Of a stretch of 64,000 bases of DNA, positions 11,191 to 21,370 are shown piece after piece. This DNA comes from Ichthyophis bannanicus (Eukaryota; Chordata; Amphibia; Gymnophiona; Ichthyophiidae): positions 1,355,545,834-1,355,609,833 of the forward strand of contig CM066033.1 of assembly GCA_033557465.1 (NCBI GenBank), given 5' to 3'. Every line of letters begins with the position of its first letter. Position 1 is the stretch's first letter. The position numbers were made by a program, and so were the translations under genes. The notes below the pieces were generated by a model. That model ran no database searches. It had not been told where the DNA came from and worked only from the letters and a program-made list of their open reading frames with translations.

Positions 11191-11399
11191 TGCTTTGAAA
11201 CTGAGTAGGGCCTGACATCCCCCAAGTGCTTTAACATCTACCCTTCTAGGTCAGCTCTAGTCTGCAAAAACCCCTTTTCTAGTCTCAAGAAAAATCTGTT
11301 TCTTCAGGGGTACGATTACCATTTCTCACAGGAGACTTAGTGCAATGTCTCCTCCTTTGTGTTAGCTTGCTTAGTGCCCTCTAGTGGCCAAGTCCCTAG

Positions 11400-11945
11400 T
11401 TTAAGATATGGCAGTGGGCAGCCCAGACACCACCACTTCCTTTTTCATCAGCAAAATTCTCCCCTTCCTTTCTGAACACACTGCTAAGACACATATCCAC
11501 TCTTTAGTCACCTCCCAGATACACTATTGCAATCTCCTCCTTGTTGGTCTCCCTCTGAATCATCATCTCTCTTCTCTTCAGTCTATACAAAATTTCACCG
11601 TGCGGCTAATCTTCCACCAGTCTCTCTATGCTTATATAACCCCTCTTCTCAAGTCACTTCTTTGGCTCTCTGTTTCCATATCCATTTCAAACTTCTCCTA
11701 CTGACCTATAAGTGCATTCATTCTGCTCCCCCTCACTACCTTTCCTTTCTTACTCTCCCTACACCCCTTCTTAGGAACTCTGCTCTTTTGGCTGATCACT
11801 TTTGTCTGTGCTGTTCTCTTCCACTGCCAATTTGAGACTTTGATTTTTCCACCTTGCTGTTCCTTATTGCAGGAACAAACTACCTGAGCTGATACATCAG
11901 GCTTCATCTCTGGCCCTTTTCAAAGCCAGGCTAAAAACTCAACTT
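11400..11945 (+). pseudogene. L2/Rex-like LINE ORF2 C-terminal fragment
   Basis: Two overlapping frames (11408-11704 and 11527-11835) read as the C-terminal region after RT, with the pattern 'SLVTSQIHYCNLLLVGLPL' and 'LQSIQNFTVRLIF', typical of L2-type and related LINEs. A terminal 'SLALFKARLKT'-like segment is present near 11905-11940. It is short, frameshifted and dead. Confidence 0.6.
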
Positions 11946-12009
11946 TGAGGCTGTTTTTGGATCTGGGAAAGGGAGTGGGAATGTAGACCTCTCCCTGCTC
12001 CCTACTGCC

Positions 12010-12990
12010 AAGGCCAATCAGGCCACAGAAGGAGGCATTTAAATCAAGGCACCTTCCTGCACACCTGCGCTTGAATGCCTTGCCAGAGGACCCTTTGGTG
12101 TTGCCCTTAGGTGGGGACCAAGGAAGGGACTGCAACTCTCCACACAAGGCAACAACTCAAACAATGGAACTTTGGAGAACGGCAATAAGCACACCAGCCT
12201 CTACCCAAACCAGCAGGCAAATAACTAGAGAAGCAGCAAGAACAGAGACTCCACCTACGCACCACCAGAAAAGATCCCAATCAACAACTATGACATCCCA
12301 ATCAGGTCTGAGGTCCAATACCTTGGTGTAACACTAGACTAGAGGCTGAACTTCCAAACCCATATCAAGAAAGCAACTGCTGTGCCATACCAAACAATAA
12401 GGATCCTTCAGAACTTTCGCCCATTATTGGACCATAGTCTATTCCGCACTGTATGTATGTCAAGTGATTATCACCCCCCATATGGACTATTGTAATTCTA
12501 TATTCCAAGGACTACCAAAATGTACACTCCTCCCCTTACAAATTGCCAAAAACTCTGCAGCTCGCATGATCTCATGGACACCTAAATAAGAGCATATCAC
12601 CCTGGTCCTGAAAGAGCTACTCTGGCTACCCATCCAAGCACAACATAACTGCTGACTGCCTATGGTCACTCATACACACTACCTTGGACAACAGACCAAG
12701 AGGAGACCAAAACACAAACCTAAATTCCCAAACATAAAACATTCAGCATGCAAGAAACATGCCAACGCACATTCTCCATCTATGGTCCAACTTTATGGAA
12801 TTCCCTTCCAAGCAATTTGAGAGCAATAAAAGACTTGAAAGAGTTTGGCAAGAAGCTTAAAACACACATTTTCCAAGAATTTTATGGGACGGACACTTAA
12901 CATATTACCACACAGCCAAATGACCCTTTAATTACACTCAGTACTCGACCTCCTGTTGATTGACACTGTAAATAAGTTCAACTGTATTTG
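12010..12990 (+). pseudogene. L2-clade LINE copy with large internal deletion
   Basis: 12013-12120 resembles the 5' end of the L2-clade LINE at 60231-61040: a 'ccaatcagg' start, then 'cttgccagaggaccctttgg' and 'tgcccttaggtgg' matching 'ctcgccagagggccctttgg' and 'tggcccttaggcgg' there. After about 12290 the sequence jumps to the post-RT part of ORF2 ('VQYLGVTLD', then 'LWLP'), so endonuclease and most of RT are missing. Several stops. The 3' end resumes at about 13835 after another insertion. Confidence 0.65.
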
Positions 12991-13834
12991 GTTCAACCAA
13001 TCCTATATCCCTCCTAATATCTAGGTAGTTGAAAGATGTGATCTGGCCACAATACCTCGGCTCTTTCGGTCTCTGGTCCCTCAAGCAGTGAGAAATAAGC
13101 AGAGAGTAACGCAGAACACAAGCAATCAAACACAAAGTTCTACTTTCTTTGAGCTCAGAGGGAAGTCAACAGAAGGTCTATGGACACAGCACAGTTCCAC
13201 TTCTGTTGGATTCCAAGTTTTCCTCCCTTGAAGCCCTTTTTATTATAGAAAAAAGGGAAGTAACACAGTCATTAATCATAAACATGAAATAACACAAAGT
13301 GTCGCTAGAATTCTTTTACAGAGTAAGAGCTGATTAGTTACATTTATGATCTCGATAATTTTCTGAAATCTGATTTCTCAAACTATATTTAATTTCCAGT
13401 ATATGTTATGATCAAAAGTCCCTAATTCTCGTAAAGTTCATAAGATTTTGCTGAAGCATGCAAGCCTTAGTTTGACCTTTACAGTAACAATTTGCAGTGA
13501 CACTTTTACAGTTAGTTAGTTCCTCTCTGGTACAGTGCTTACGGTTACAAGTTCTACATAACTCATGATCAGCAGCACATACTTCTTGTTACTTGCTATT
13601 AGCCTTGCTAATATGGTTTCAAGCTTAAACCAATTTTTACTTAAGTTACATAGAACAAATAACATTAGTAAATATAATACATATAACATTAGCAAATAAA
13701 CATATAACATTAGTAAATATAAATATTGTAGGAATGGAGGATACAGTAGTTATATTTACTTAAGTTATATGTTTATTTGCTAATGTTATATGTATTATAT
13801 TTACTAATGTTATTTGTTCTATGTAACTTAAATT
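12990..13834. mobile_element. Unclassified insertion splitting the L2 3' end (possibly LTR-like, antisense)
   Basis: The L2 3' sequence appears to break after 'agttcaactgtatttg' (about 12990) and to resume with 'ttgtaaacctcctctatg' near 13850. The intervening DNA has an 'ttattataga' TATA-like site on the minus strand near 13240 and ends in an AT-rich hairpin at 13641-13831. I found no clear TG...CA ends or coding sequence. Confidence 0.35.
13641..13831. repeat. AT-rich 83-bp inverted repeat
   Basis: 13641-13708 pairs without a gap with 13764-13831 (both position sums 27472). Pairing continues with a few mismatches to about 13723/13749, leaving a loop of about 25 nt. Each arm itself repeats 'ataacattag(c/t)aaata' units. 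It looks like a local inverted duplication. Confidence 0.9.
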
Positions 13835-13915
13835 CAGTTGTGTTTGTTGTAAACCTCCTCTATGTCCTTGAAAGGCCGTATAAAAGAAATGCCAAATAAA
13901 TAAATAAACTGTAGC
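13835..13915 (+). repeat. LINE 3' tail (L2-like)
   Basis: Ends 'gaaaggccgtataaaagaaa' 'tgccaaataaataaataaa', the usual form of an L2-type 3' terminus with short AAAT repeats. Probably the 3' end of the copy at 12010-12990. Confidence 0.6.
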
Positions 13916-14205
13916 CGGATTGGCCCTAGCTGCTATCTGTCCCTTCCTATTGCTTTTTTCCCTCATTTCCTGTCTTGTATGACTTTCCTTACTCTTTCAT
14001 CCTTCTTTCTTTGCTCTGCTCTAACCCTATCTCATTGTATAGACCAGGGGTCTCAAACTCAAATTGCTTTGAGGGCCAAATGAGGACTTGTAAAGTAACC
14101 CGGGGGCCGCATAAGACGCGGGGCCTCATTTGCATAAGGGGCCTCATTTGCATAAATATTTTCATAATGTTACCATACACTAACTTTTAGTAAACATGCC
14201 TCTTA

Positions 14206-14430
14206 ATGAGTATGGATAAAGAAAGACTAAAAGATTTCTACATTACTATAATCCAGTGCCAACCGCCAGGCACATTAGGAACTACTACAAACACTGCCCA
14301 TTTAGAACCCATAGCAAACCTGCCATATCCTAACAGCACTACCAGGACTCACAAAGCACCAGACCCTACCTATCAAAAAGCAACACTGCAAATATTAAAT
14401 CAATACATTTCAGAGAGTAACAATACATGA
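14206..14430 (+). CDS. Uncharacterised 74-residue ORF shared by hAT elements A and B
   Basis: Counterpart of the minus-strand frame at 7796-8032. It starts 'MSMDKERLKDFYITIIQCQP' and is Thr/Asn/Pro rich, with no known domain. Sequence identity to the element A copy extends well beyond the stop codon, so conservation is that of the transposon interior and not evidence of protein selection. Product and expression unknown. Confidence 0.25.
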   Translation: MSMDKERLKDFYITIIQCQPPGTLGTTTNTAHLEPIANLPYPNSTTRTHKAPDPTYQKATLQILNQYISESNNT

Positions 14431-15059
14431 CCTACTGGGGAAAGAGAACAAGTAGCAATGTCAAATAGGAATTACATAAACAGAATACCTCAGCTCAGAT
14501 ACACATGCAGAACATACACCATCACCAAACAAGGAATCACAATTTAGAAACAGGAAGACAATAATTAAACTGGGAACCCCAAAAGCCAAACTTGGAATGT
14601 ACAACAACACTGTAGAAATAAAACTATAAATTAATTTCCTCTTGTACTAAACAAAGAGCAAACGTTAATGATGCACATTTCCCAGAGCTGACATATTCCA
14701 GTTAATAAATTCAAAATAAAGAGATATTTTTCTACCTTTTGTGCATTTTTTTTCAGTTGCAATTGTTCCAGCAACTATCTTCTGGTTTCTTCGTGTCTTC
14801 TGCTAACTTTCCATCATCTGCTGTCCATTTGTCCTTTCTTCTCTCTTCTAGTTTTTTTTCCATTCTCTCTCTACATCTGCTTTAACATACTAATCTTTCT
14901 CCTTTTGATCTTTCCTCATTCCTGTTTCATCCACTCGAATTTTACCCCTCCATCCTCAATCCCCACTTACTCTCCCAATACCTGGCCAACTGTAGATTTG
15001 TCTTCTCTCCCAGACAAAATATTTTTTCCCTCTCCATTTCACTTTCCCAGCTCCATCTC

Positions 15060-15800
15060 ATTCTAATCCTCCCCCAACATCAGCTCCCTTCTAGTTCCAG
15101 CCCCACCCAGCATCCACTCCTTTCTAGTCCCTGCATCAGACCATTTCCAGTCCTAGCCCCCCATCAGCCCATTTCCAATCCTAGCCCCCCCACTCAGCCC
15201 ATTTCCAGTGCTTGCTCCCTCCCCTCACAGCCCATTTCCATTCCAAGCCCCCCTCCCCATCAGCCATTTGCAGTTCAAGCCCCCCTTCCACTCAGCCCAT
15301 TTCCAGTCCTAGCAACCCCCCCAGCCCATTACCAGTCCTGGACCCCCAATAGCACATTACCAGTCCTAACCCCCCATTGGGAACTTCCAGTCTTACCCCC
15401 CATCACCCCATTTTCAGTCTTACCCCCCATAGCCCATTACCAGTCCTATCCCCCAATAGGGAACTTCCAGTCTTACCCCCCATCACCCCATTTTCAGTCT
15501 TACCTCCCCTCATAGGCTATTACCAGTCCTAACCCCCCCATAGCCCATTACCAGTCCTAACCCCCAATCAGCCCACCTCCACTCCTAACCCCCATCTGCA
15601 CATTTCCATTCCTAGCCCCCACCATAGCCCATTATCAGTCCTAACCTCCCCTGCCATTAGCCCACTTCCAGTCCTAACCCCCATTACCCCATTTCAGTCT
15701 TAGAACCTCCATAGCTCATTACCAGTCCTAACTCCCCCCCCCATCAGCCCATTTCCAGTCCTAACCCCCCCCATCAGCCCATTTCCAGTCCTACCCACCC
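15060..15800 (-). repeat. C-rich minisatellite inside hAT element B
   Basis: About 25 degenerate units built on 'cccatttccagtcctagccc' and 'cccattaccagtcctaaccc', the reverse complement of the element A units. On the minus strand these are G runs interrupted by TTAGG or CTAGG. There are many more units than in element A, indicating array expansion or contraction. Confidence 0.9.
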
Positions 15801-15827
15801 CCCATCAGCCCAGGTAAATTTAAAAAA

Positions 15828-16233
15828 AAAACCCTGGCTTCTGCTGCTGCCGCTGCCGCCGTGGCAGCAGCAGAATCAACTGTCAATTTAAAAAAAAAAC
15901 CTGGCTTCGCAGCAGAATCAGCTGTCCCGCGGCCCCTTGCTCTCTGCTCCATCAGTGGCGCGCTTTTCAAGTCGCGAAGAGAGTATTTCCCTCTCACGCG
16001 GCTTGAAAAGTGAATAGGCTTAAGCCGCGCGAGAGGGAAATACTCTCTTTGCGGCTTGAAAAGCCCGCCGCTGATGGAGCAGACTCAGGGCTCTTCCGGG
16101 CAGAGGGGAAGGGGCCGCGGAACAGCTGATTCTGACGCTGCCACGGCAGCAGCAGAAGCCAGGTTTTTAAAAAAAAATTGACAGGTGATTCTGCCGCTGC
16201 CACGGCGGCAGCGGCAGCAGCAGAAGCCAGGGT
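15828..16233. repeat. GC-rich long palindrome inside hAT element B
   Basis: Imperfect inverted repeat centred near 16030. Arms include 'gagagtatttccctctc' and its complement, 'tgctccatcag' and its complement, and outer (GCC/GCA)n trinucleotide stretches with A-runs. Predicted to form a long hairpin, as in element A. Confidence 0.8.
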
Positions 16234-16321
16234 TGTTTTATTTTTTTTGTTTCCCTCCGTCGCGGGCCACACAAAGTTCTCTCGGCCCGCAGGCCGCGTG
16301 TTTGAGACCCCGGGTATAGAC

Positions 16322-17540
16322 GCTGGCCTTTTTGTTATGCTCCGCTTTGGTGTTGCTTAAAAGATGGTATAATAGAGCATGTAGCAACAAACTAAATTAA
16401 ACTAAGCTAATGTAGTAGGCTTCAATGAATGGCGGCTGTATATCGCAATAGACAACCTACAGGGTATTTCATTGCAGACCAAAATCAAATTTTCAGTGAC
16501 CTTGCCCTTTCCAAACAATTTTTAGAACATGAAAACCTGATCTCTGCCAGACTGATATGTTGCTGATGCTGATTCAGACTTTTGCAGAGTGGATAACATC
16601 TCAGTCTTCTTTATGTGCATATACTTTTGACATATTCAGCAAAACACCAATGAAATAACTAGTGACAGTCTGGTCCCCAAAGAGACTTTAATGACGGAGG
16701 TTTTATATGTTTTCGAAACTAAAGAAAGATTTCAGAAATGCATTTTTCATTGGAGACTGAGCATCAGTAAATGAAATATGAAAGGGCCAGAGTGAATGTG
16801 ATGGGCCCACTGCTTAATGGAGCGGTGGACCCATTGCAAGCCACCACACTTGGGCCACTGGGCCAAGCACAAAAGGGCAGGAATTTTCCCATTGCGGGTC
16901 TATCGCGATGGGTGACTTGGGGGCTCAGTGGGAGCACAGCCCAATAAAAGGGAGCAGGGGCATTGTGCTCTCTCTTTTCGATCGACCACAAGGCTCCTGC
17001 TCGCAACAAGCAAAGGACTTCCACGCTAGGCCATCGTTGGCTCTTGTGAGCAATTTCTGCTCCACTGTTCCAGGCGTGTCAGCAGCTGCAGGTGAGCTCA
17101 TTTCTTCTTGCGGTTGCTGTCAACCCACCGGGGGCAGATCAACTTTCCTGCCTCGCTCATTGCTTGCGCTGGGGCAGTACTCCAGCTGAGCCTCTGGTCA
17201 ATTTGGGATTCACTCTCACTTGCTGCAGAGATTGCTAAAGAGCAGTGTTCTTGCTCACCCTGCTGCCCACCTGCTGACATAGGCTTCTTTTGGAGCTACA
17301 AGTTCTGCTGAAATCTTTCTCTGTGCATGCAGCAAACTCTTCCCTTATGTCCAGCAAAGGGTGATTGCTATTCATTTCAGCTGAAAGAGCAATCATTTTG
17401 AACAGTGGGCCCCATCACAGCTACTCCATTCCAGCAGTTGAGACTATCTGGCTTAGGAGGCCCAGTATTGCAAATGACTTGACCTGTTGTTGGCTGAGGA
17501 CCCATGGCTCTTGCTTGTGCTGCTTCTGACCTGATCAGCC
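16322..17540. other. No recognisable gene
   Basis: Mixed-composition sequence with a few short open frames on both strands (for example 16908-17189) that show no family motif. Possibly part of the decayed retroelement that follows. Confidence 0.4.
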
Positions 17541-17544
17541 ACAT

Positions 17545-17690
17545 AGCTTTGCTTGGAGTGGAGGAGTAGCTTAGTGATTAGAGTTTCCTACTAGCACTCC
17601 TTGTGGCCTTGGACAAATCACTTAACCCTCCATTGCCTTAGATTAAAAGAAGAAGGGGATGAGGAACAGAAAAAATGACCAGGGCACTAG
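17545..17690 (+). repeat. tRNA-derived SINE, partial
   Basis: Begins 'gtggaggagtagcttagtga' 'ttagagtttcc', a pol III A-box-like head, then the core 'ccttgtggccttggacaaat' 'cacttaaccctccattgcc'. The same core occurs at 49360, 49880 (antisense) and 50390 (antisense). The tail is lost. Confidence 0.75.
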
Positions 17691-17699
17691 CAGCTGCGA

Positions 17700-20215
17700 A
17701 GGCCTCTCTTTGGCTGTGCCTGGGCCCCCCTTTCCTTCTCTCCCTTCCCGCTTGGGCAATGCACCTCCTGGACCTTCTCAATGCTGAATGTAAGCCAACG
17801 CACCCCAGCCAGTGTTACCTCCTAAGAAGCTATGATGCCAATCCCCCATGTTGAAAGTGGCATCACATGAGAGCGTTGAAGAAGAGGGGCCGAGCGAGGA
17901 GGGATTCTGCCTGGGTTCTGGTGGCAAACAGGCAGCTGAGACTGAGATCTCTGCTGCTCTGTTCCTACCCATGACTGATGTTTGCTGACAGGGGGCTCCA
18001 CTGAACATGAAGAAGCCAGAGGAGTCACTAGCTGACACTATGGACCACTTGGCAACTCCAGGGCAGGTAGAGCGAGCGTGTTGCTGCACTGCCAGGACTC
18101 GCAGCCTACCAGTGCATTATCTTGACCATACGATCAGCCCAGCATGACCAATCTTGAGCGGTGCACACAGGCACACAGCTAGCGATAAGGTCCAACGTGG
18201 ACCAGTGGATTCCTCAGCTGAATTCCCGATTGGTCAGCAAAACAACACACCTGGCCAGACACTGCCAGTGGCTGACTTGGATCCTGGTGTTCATCAAGCC
18301 CGCTGGGTGTCAGATCACCACAACGGCACCCATTCCTGGTCCTCCAGTGGGGAATGTGTTGCCACTTAGAACACACCATGCAAGTTCTGGGGATACTGTC
18401 ACAGCAGACATGCTCATCAGACCCCCCCCCCCCCCCAAGCACCAGAGACATAGTTCCAGGTCATCAAGCAGAAGCAACAGGTGATCCATGAGTGACAAGA
18501 GGAGACCCCATAGCCATCGCTGCAGATCAGAATGGAGACACTGGTGCCATTCACACTATAAGCGATGCAGAGGATGATGGTACACCATGTCGTGCAGCTC
18601 ATTAAGTGGATCCACCTTTAGTGGGTCACCCTGTAGCAGGCATCACGCATCGTCCCAAAAAAGAAATAACAGTACAGAGCCAGTTGTCATCTGCCACTGT
18701 CTGAGAGGGCAACTCATAATGGTGTCGACCTCGTGTTCACCCTGGAAGAAATTTCCATTCTGGAGAGTCATCATCTACCTTGACAACATGACGCACTGCC
18801 ACTAGTGTATACCACAACACTGCTGACAGCTGGGACAAGGGTGACCAAACCCAGAGAACCTGTGACATCAGGTGAGAAGCCTCGTCTTATTCCTACTCTT
18901 ACTCATGTCGGCAAGAAGCGCAGTTGCATCGGCCTGCCCCCAAGCTCTCACGACATCTCACCCTCAAGGATCTGGCACTCAAAAGTAGAAGAAGAGGTGA
19001 AGGTGATCCCATTCATCATCGTCATCATCATTCACTTCCTCCCCTCTTCATCTACATCTTCTTCAACCACCATCGAGGCCAAATGCGCATTGAGAGCGGA
19101 CTCATAAGCCTCTGCAACCTCAGCTCCTACTCAGCTATGGGAGACGGTCCCTCAGTCACTCAGGAAAAGGTGATATGACACAAATACTTTGACATTTTCA
19201 AACTGCTAGAGGGTCATCGAAAATGCAATGCCAAGAAGAGGGCAAGGCAGGCGATCTCTTGTACCTGTTGGACTGGCACATCCCCTAAAACATCACCAGT
19301 TGGACTCTGGCCTATGCCTGGATGATGAACATTACCTGTCAGAAGGACCCCATGCAGCTAGGGCACATGCTAGCCTACCTTGACATGATTGTCAGTGCCT
19401 CTAAGGAATACGAGGGATATGCTTGGCTGTCTAAGATGAGCACTTCTGCGATAAGATGGAAATGAGGCCAAACATGTCATGGAGTGCAGACAATGTCTGG
19501 ATTTGCTGCGCAGGATGCATGGTCACATTTTCCAGAAGAGGCTGACATCCACAGGGAACACAAGACCACAGCCGGCAACGACATATGCAGGCGATTCAAC
19601 AGAGATGTGGGTTCCTTTCATGACTGCAAGTATTGTCACATCTGCTTCCACGGCGCTATCCCACACTCCATACTACAGTATCCTAAGAAACTCAGGAACT
19701 CAGCCAAAATCATGATGCAGCATTCATGAGGGCCCCTGTGCCTGTCTGCATCGAGGCCATGGACTATTGGTTGAGTGTGTACCATAAACGGAAAGACGCA
19801 GTGACGCTGACCAGTGGTTTCTGATTTTACTTCCTCATACCATTCTATGGGTCACTACAGGGTCTCACCAAATGTCCATCGTGACCTCGCAGCACTTTGT
19901 TCCATTATGCAAAAGAAACTAGACCTCGAGATCGGGTTGCAATGAGGGGCAGGTCCCTTTGAGGATCCACCTTTCCCACTGTTCCGCATTTCCCCTCTGT
20001 TGGTAGTGAACAAGAAGGACCCTGGGAAGTACAGACTGATACACAACCTGTCCTTGCGCAAAGGGGACTCTGTGAATGACTTTATGCGTGCTGACGTCTG
20101 TATAGTCCAATATGCCTCTTTTGACCAGGCCCTACATGAGCTGAAAAGTGCTATAGACCAGTCAGAATTCTCGTGTCCAAATCACATGACTACAATTCTA
20201 AGAGATCAGCACGAT
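17700..20215 (+). pseudogene. DIRS-like retrotransposon relic (gag and start of RT)
   Basis: The recognisable core is 19330-20170. Near 19560-19690, in a broken frame, is 'CRRFNRDVGSFHDCKYCHIC' followed by a His/Cys pair, matching the zinc-binding motif of DIRS-type gag. At 19940-20160 there is 'GPFEDPPFPLFR' leading into 'KKDPGKYRLIHNLSLRKGDS' and 'QYASFDQA', the N-terminal fingers of DIRS reverse transcriptase. 18440-18600 has an Arg/Ser-rich reading similar to DIRS gag. The element breaks off before the RT catalytic motifs; no tyrosine recombinase or termini were found. The start coordinate is a guess. Confidence 0.75.
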
Positions 20216-20899
20216 TAATGATATTCTTAAATGCTCATGGAAGGCAAATGGCATTAGTAGACTCTGCCAAATGTTTTCAGCTCAGACATTCCTTGGGGGA
20301 ATTCTTTCTAGCACAGTAATAGAAGAATAGAAGAAACTTCCCATCCGTCATATTTGTCCTATTCATTACATGTTTGTACTGTGTTTGGCTGTGTGAGGTT
20401 GTGCCAAATGATATTATAACTATTATATAATTTAACCTGTCAGGTCCCCCACATATTCAATCCTCAACCTAGAGAGACACACAAACATACAAATTTTTGT
20501 TGGAACATACACCTTGAAGGGAACCCCTTCTCGCGGTGTAATGTTCCTTTTTATTCTTTTAATTGGGGACGCAACCCCAGCAAAGGTTTCAAAGGGACTA
20601 AACTCCTCGATACCAGACGGTTATCAATTCTGTCAACAGACCCACTCCCTATCGTTCCAAACAGTAGGCAAACAATAGGCAATCCTGCAATTAAAAGTCA
20701 CTTATCTGGATGCGAAACATCTTTTTGCATAGCTCTCCATCCTTTTGCTTGTCTGTATGGAAACCAGCCACCGGCTCAATACCGCTCTCCTCAGTGACCT
20801 AAAATACCGTCAGCAAGCCCTTCAAGTATACTTCCTCCCTTAGGGAGCATGCACTGATGTGTGGTCAGAAACATCCAGGGCGACCTTCAATAGCAACCA
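20216..20899. other. No recognisable gene
   Basis: Follows the DIRS break. Nothing coding. It may include untranslated or terminal parts of a retroelement, but no repeat ends could be defined. Confidence 0.4.
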
Positions 20900-21370
20900 C
20901 ACGAGACCCCCTAATTCCACTCTACCTTTTTTGAAACGAGGTGACCAGAACTGCAATCAATATTCAAGTTGCAGCTACACCATGGAGTGACACAGAGGCA
21001 ATAGGATAGTCTCCGTTTCATTCTCCATTCCTTTCCTAGTCATGCCTAGCATTCTGTTTTTACTGGTGACCACCACATATTGAGCAGAGGATTTCAATAT
21101 ACCGCTCCGGACACCCCTGTTTGTTGAGAAATTAGATAGTTAAGTCTATTTTGATTTTATCCTGTTGCTGTAAAGGGATCCACTGGGTCTGTCCCAGGCC
21201 ATTTTGAATTCTTTCACTGTATTTGCCCCCACCACTTTCATCGGGAGGGCATTCCGAGCATCCACCACCCTTTCAGTGAAAAAGTATTTCCTGATATTGC
21301 CTTTCAATTTACCCCCTTGCAGCTTCATGTTATGCCCTCTAGTTTTACCTTTTCCAAAGACGGGGAAGCT
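20900..21370 (-). pseudogene. CR1-like LINE fragments (antisense)
   Basis: 20930-21125 matches on the minus strand the CR1 region for the C-terminal conserved block ('ggtgaccagaactgcaatca', cf. 21690). 21126-21370 is the ORF2 C-terminus with 'KYFFTERVVDARNALPMKVV' and terminal 'AWDRPSGSL'. The order shows two separate truncated copies joined head to tail, next to a third starting at 21371. Confidence 0.75.

Larger units (their letters stand above)
14045..16313. mobile_element. Non-autonomous hAT-type DNA transposon, element B
   Basis: The left end caggggtctcaaactcaa and right end cgtgtttgagaccccgg are inverted repeats, flanked by a perfect 8-bp duplication gtatagac at 14037-14044 and 16314-16321. 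Length is 2,269 bp. No transposase. Interior order from left: a + strand ORF shared with element A, a purine/pyrimidine-skewed segment, a C-rich minisatellite, then a GC-rich palindrome. This is the interior of element A in reverse orientation, although the terminal inverted repeats of A and B are clearly different sequences. Confidence 0.92.
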
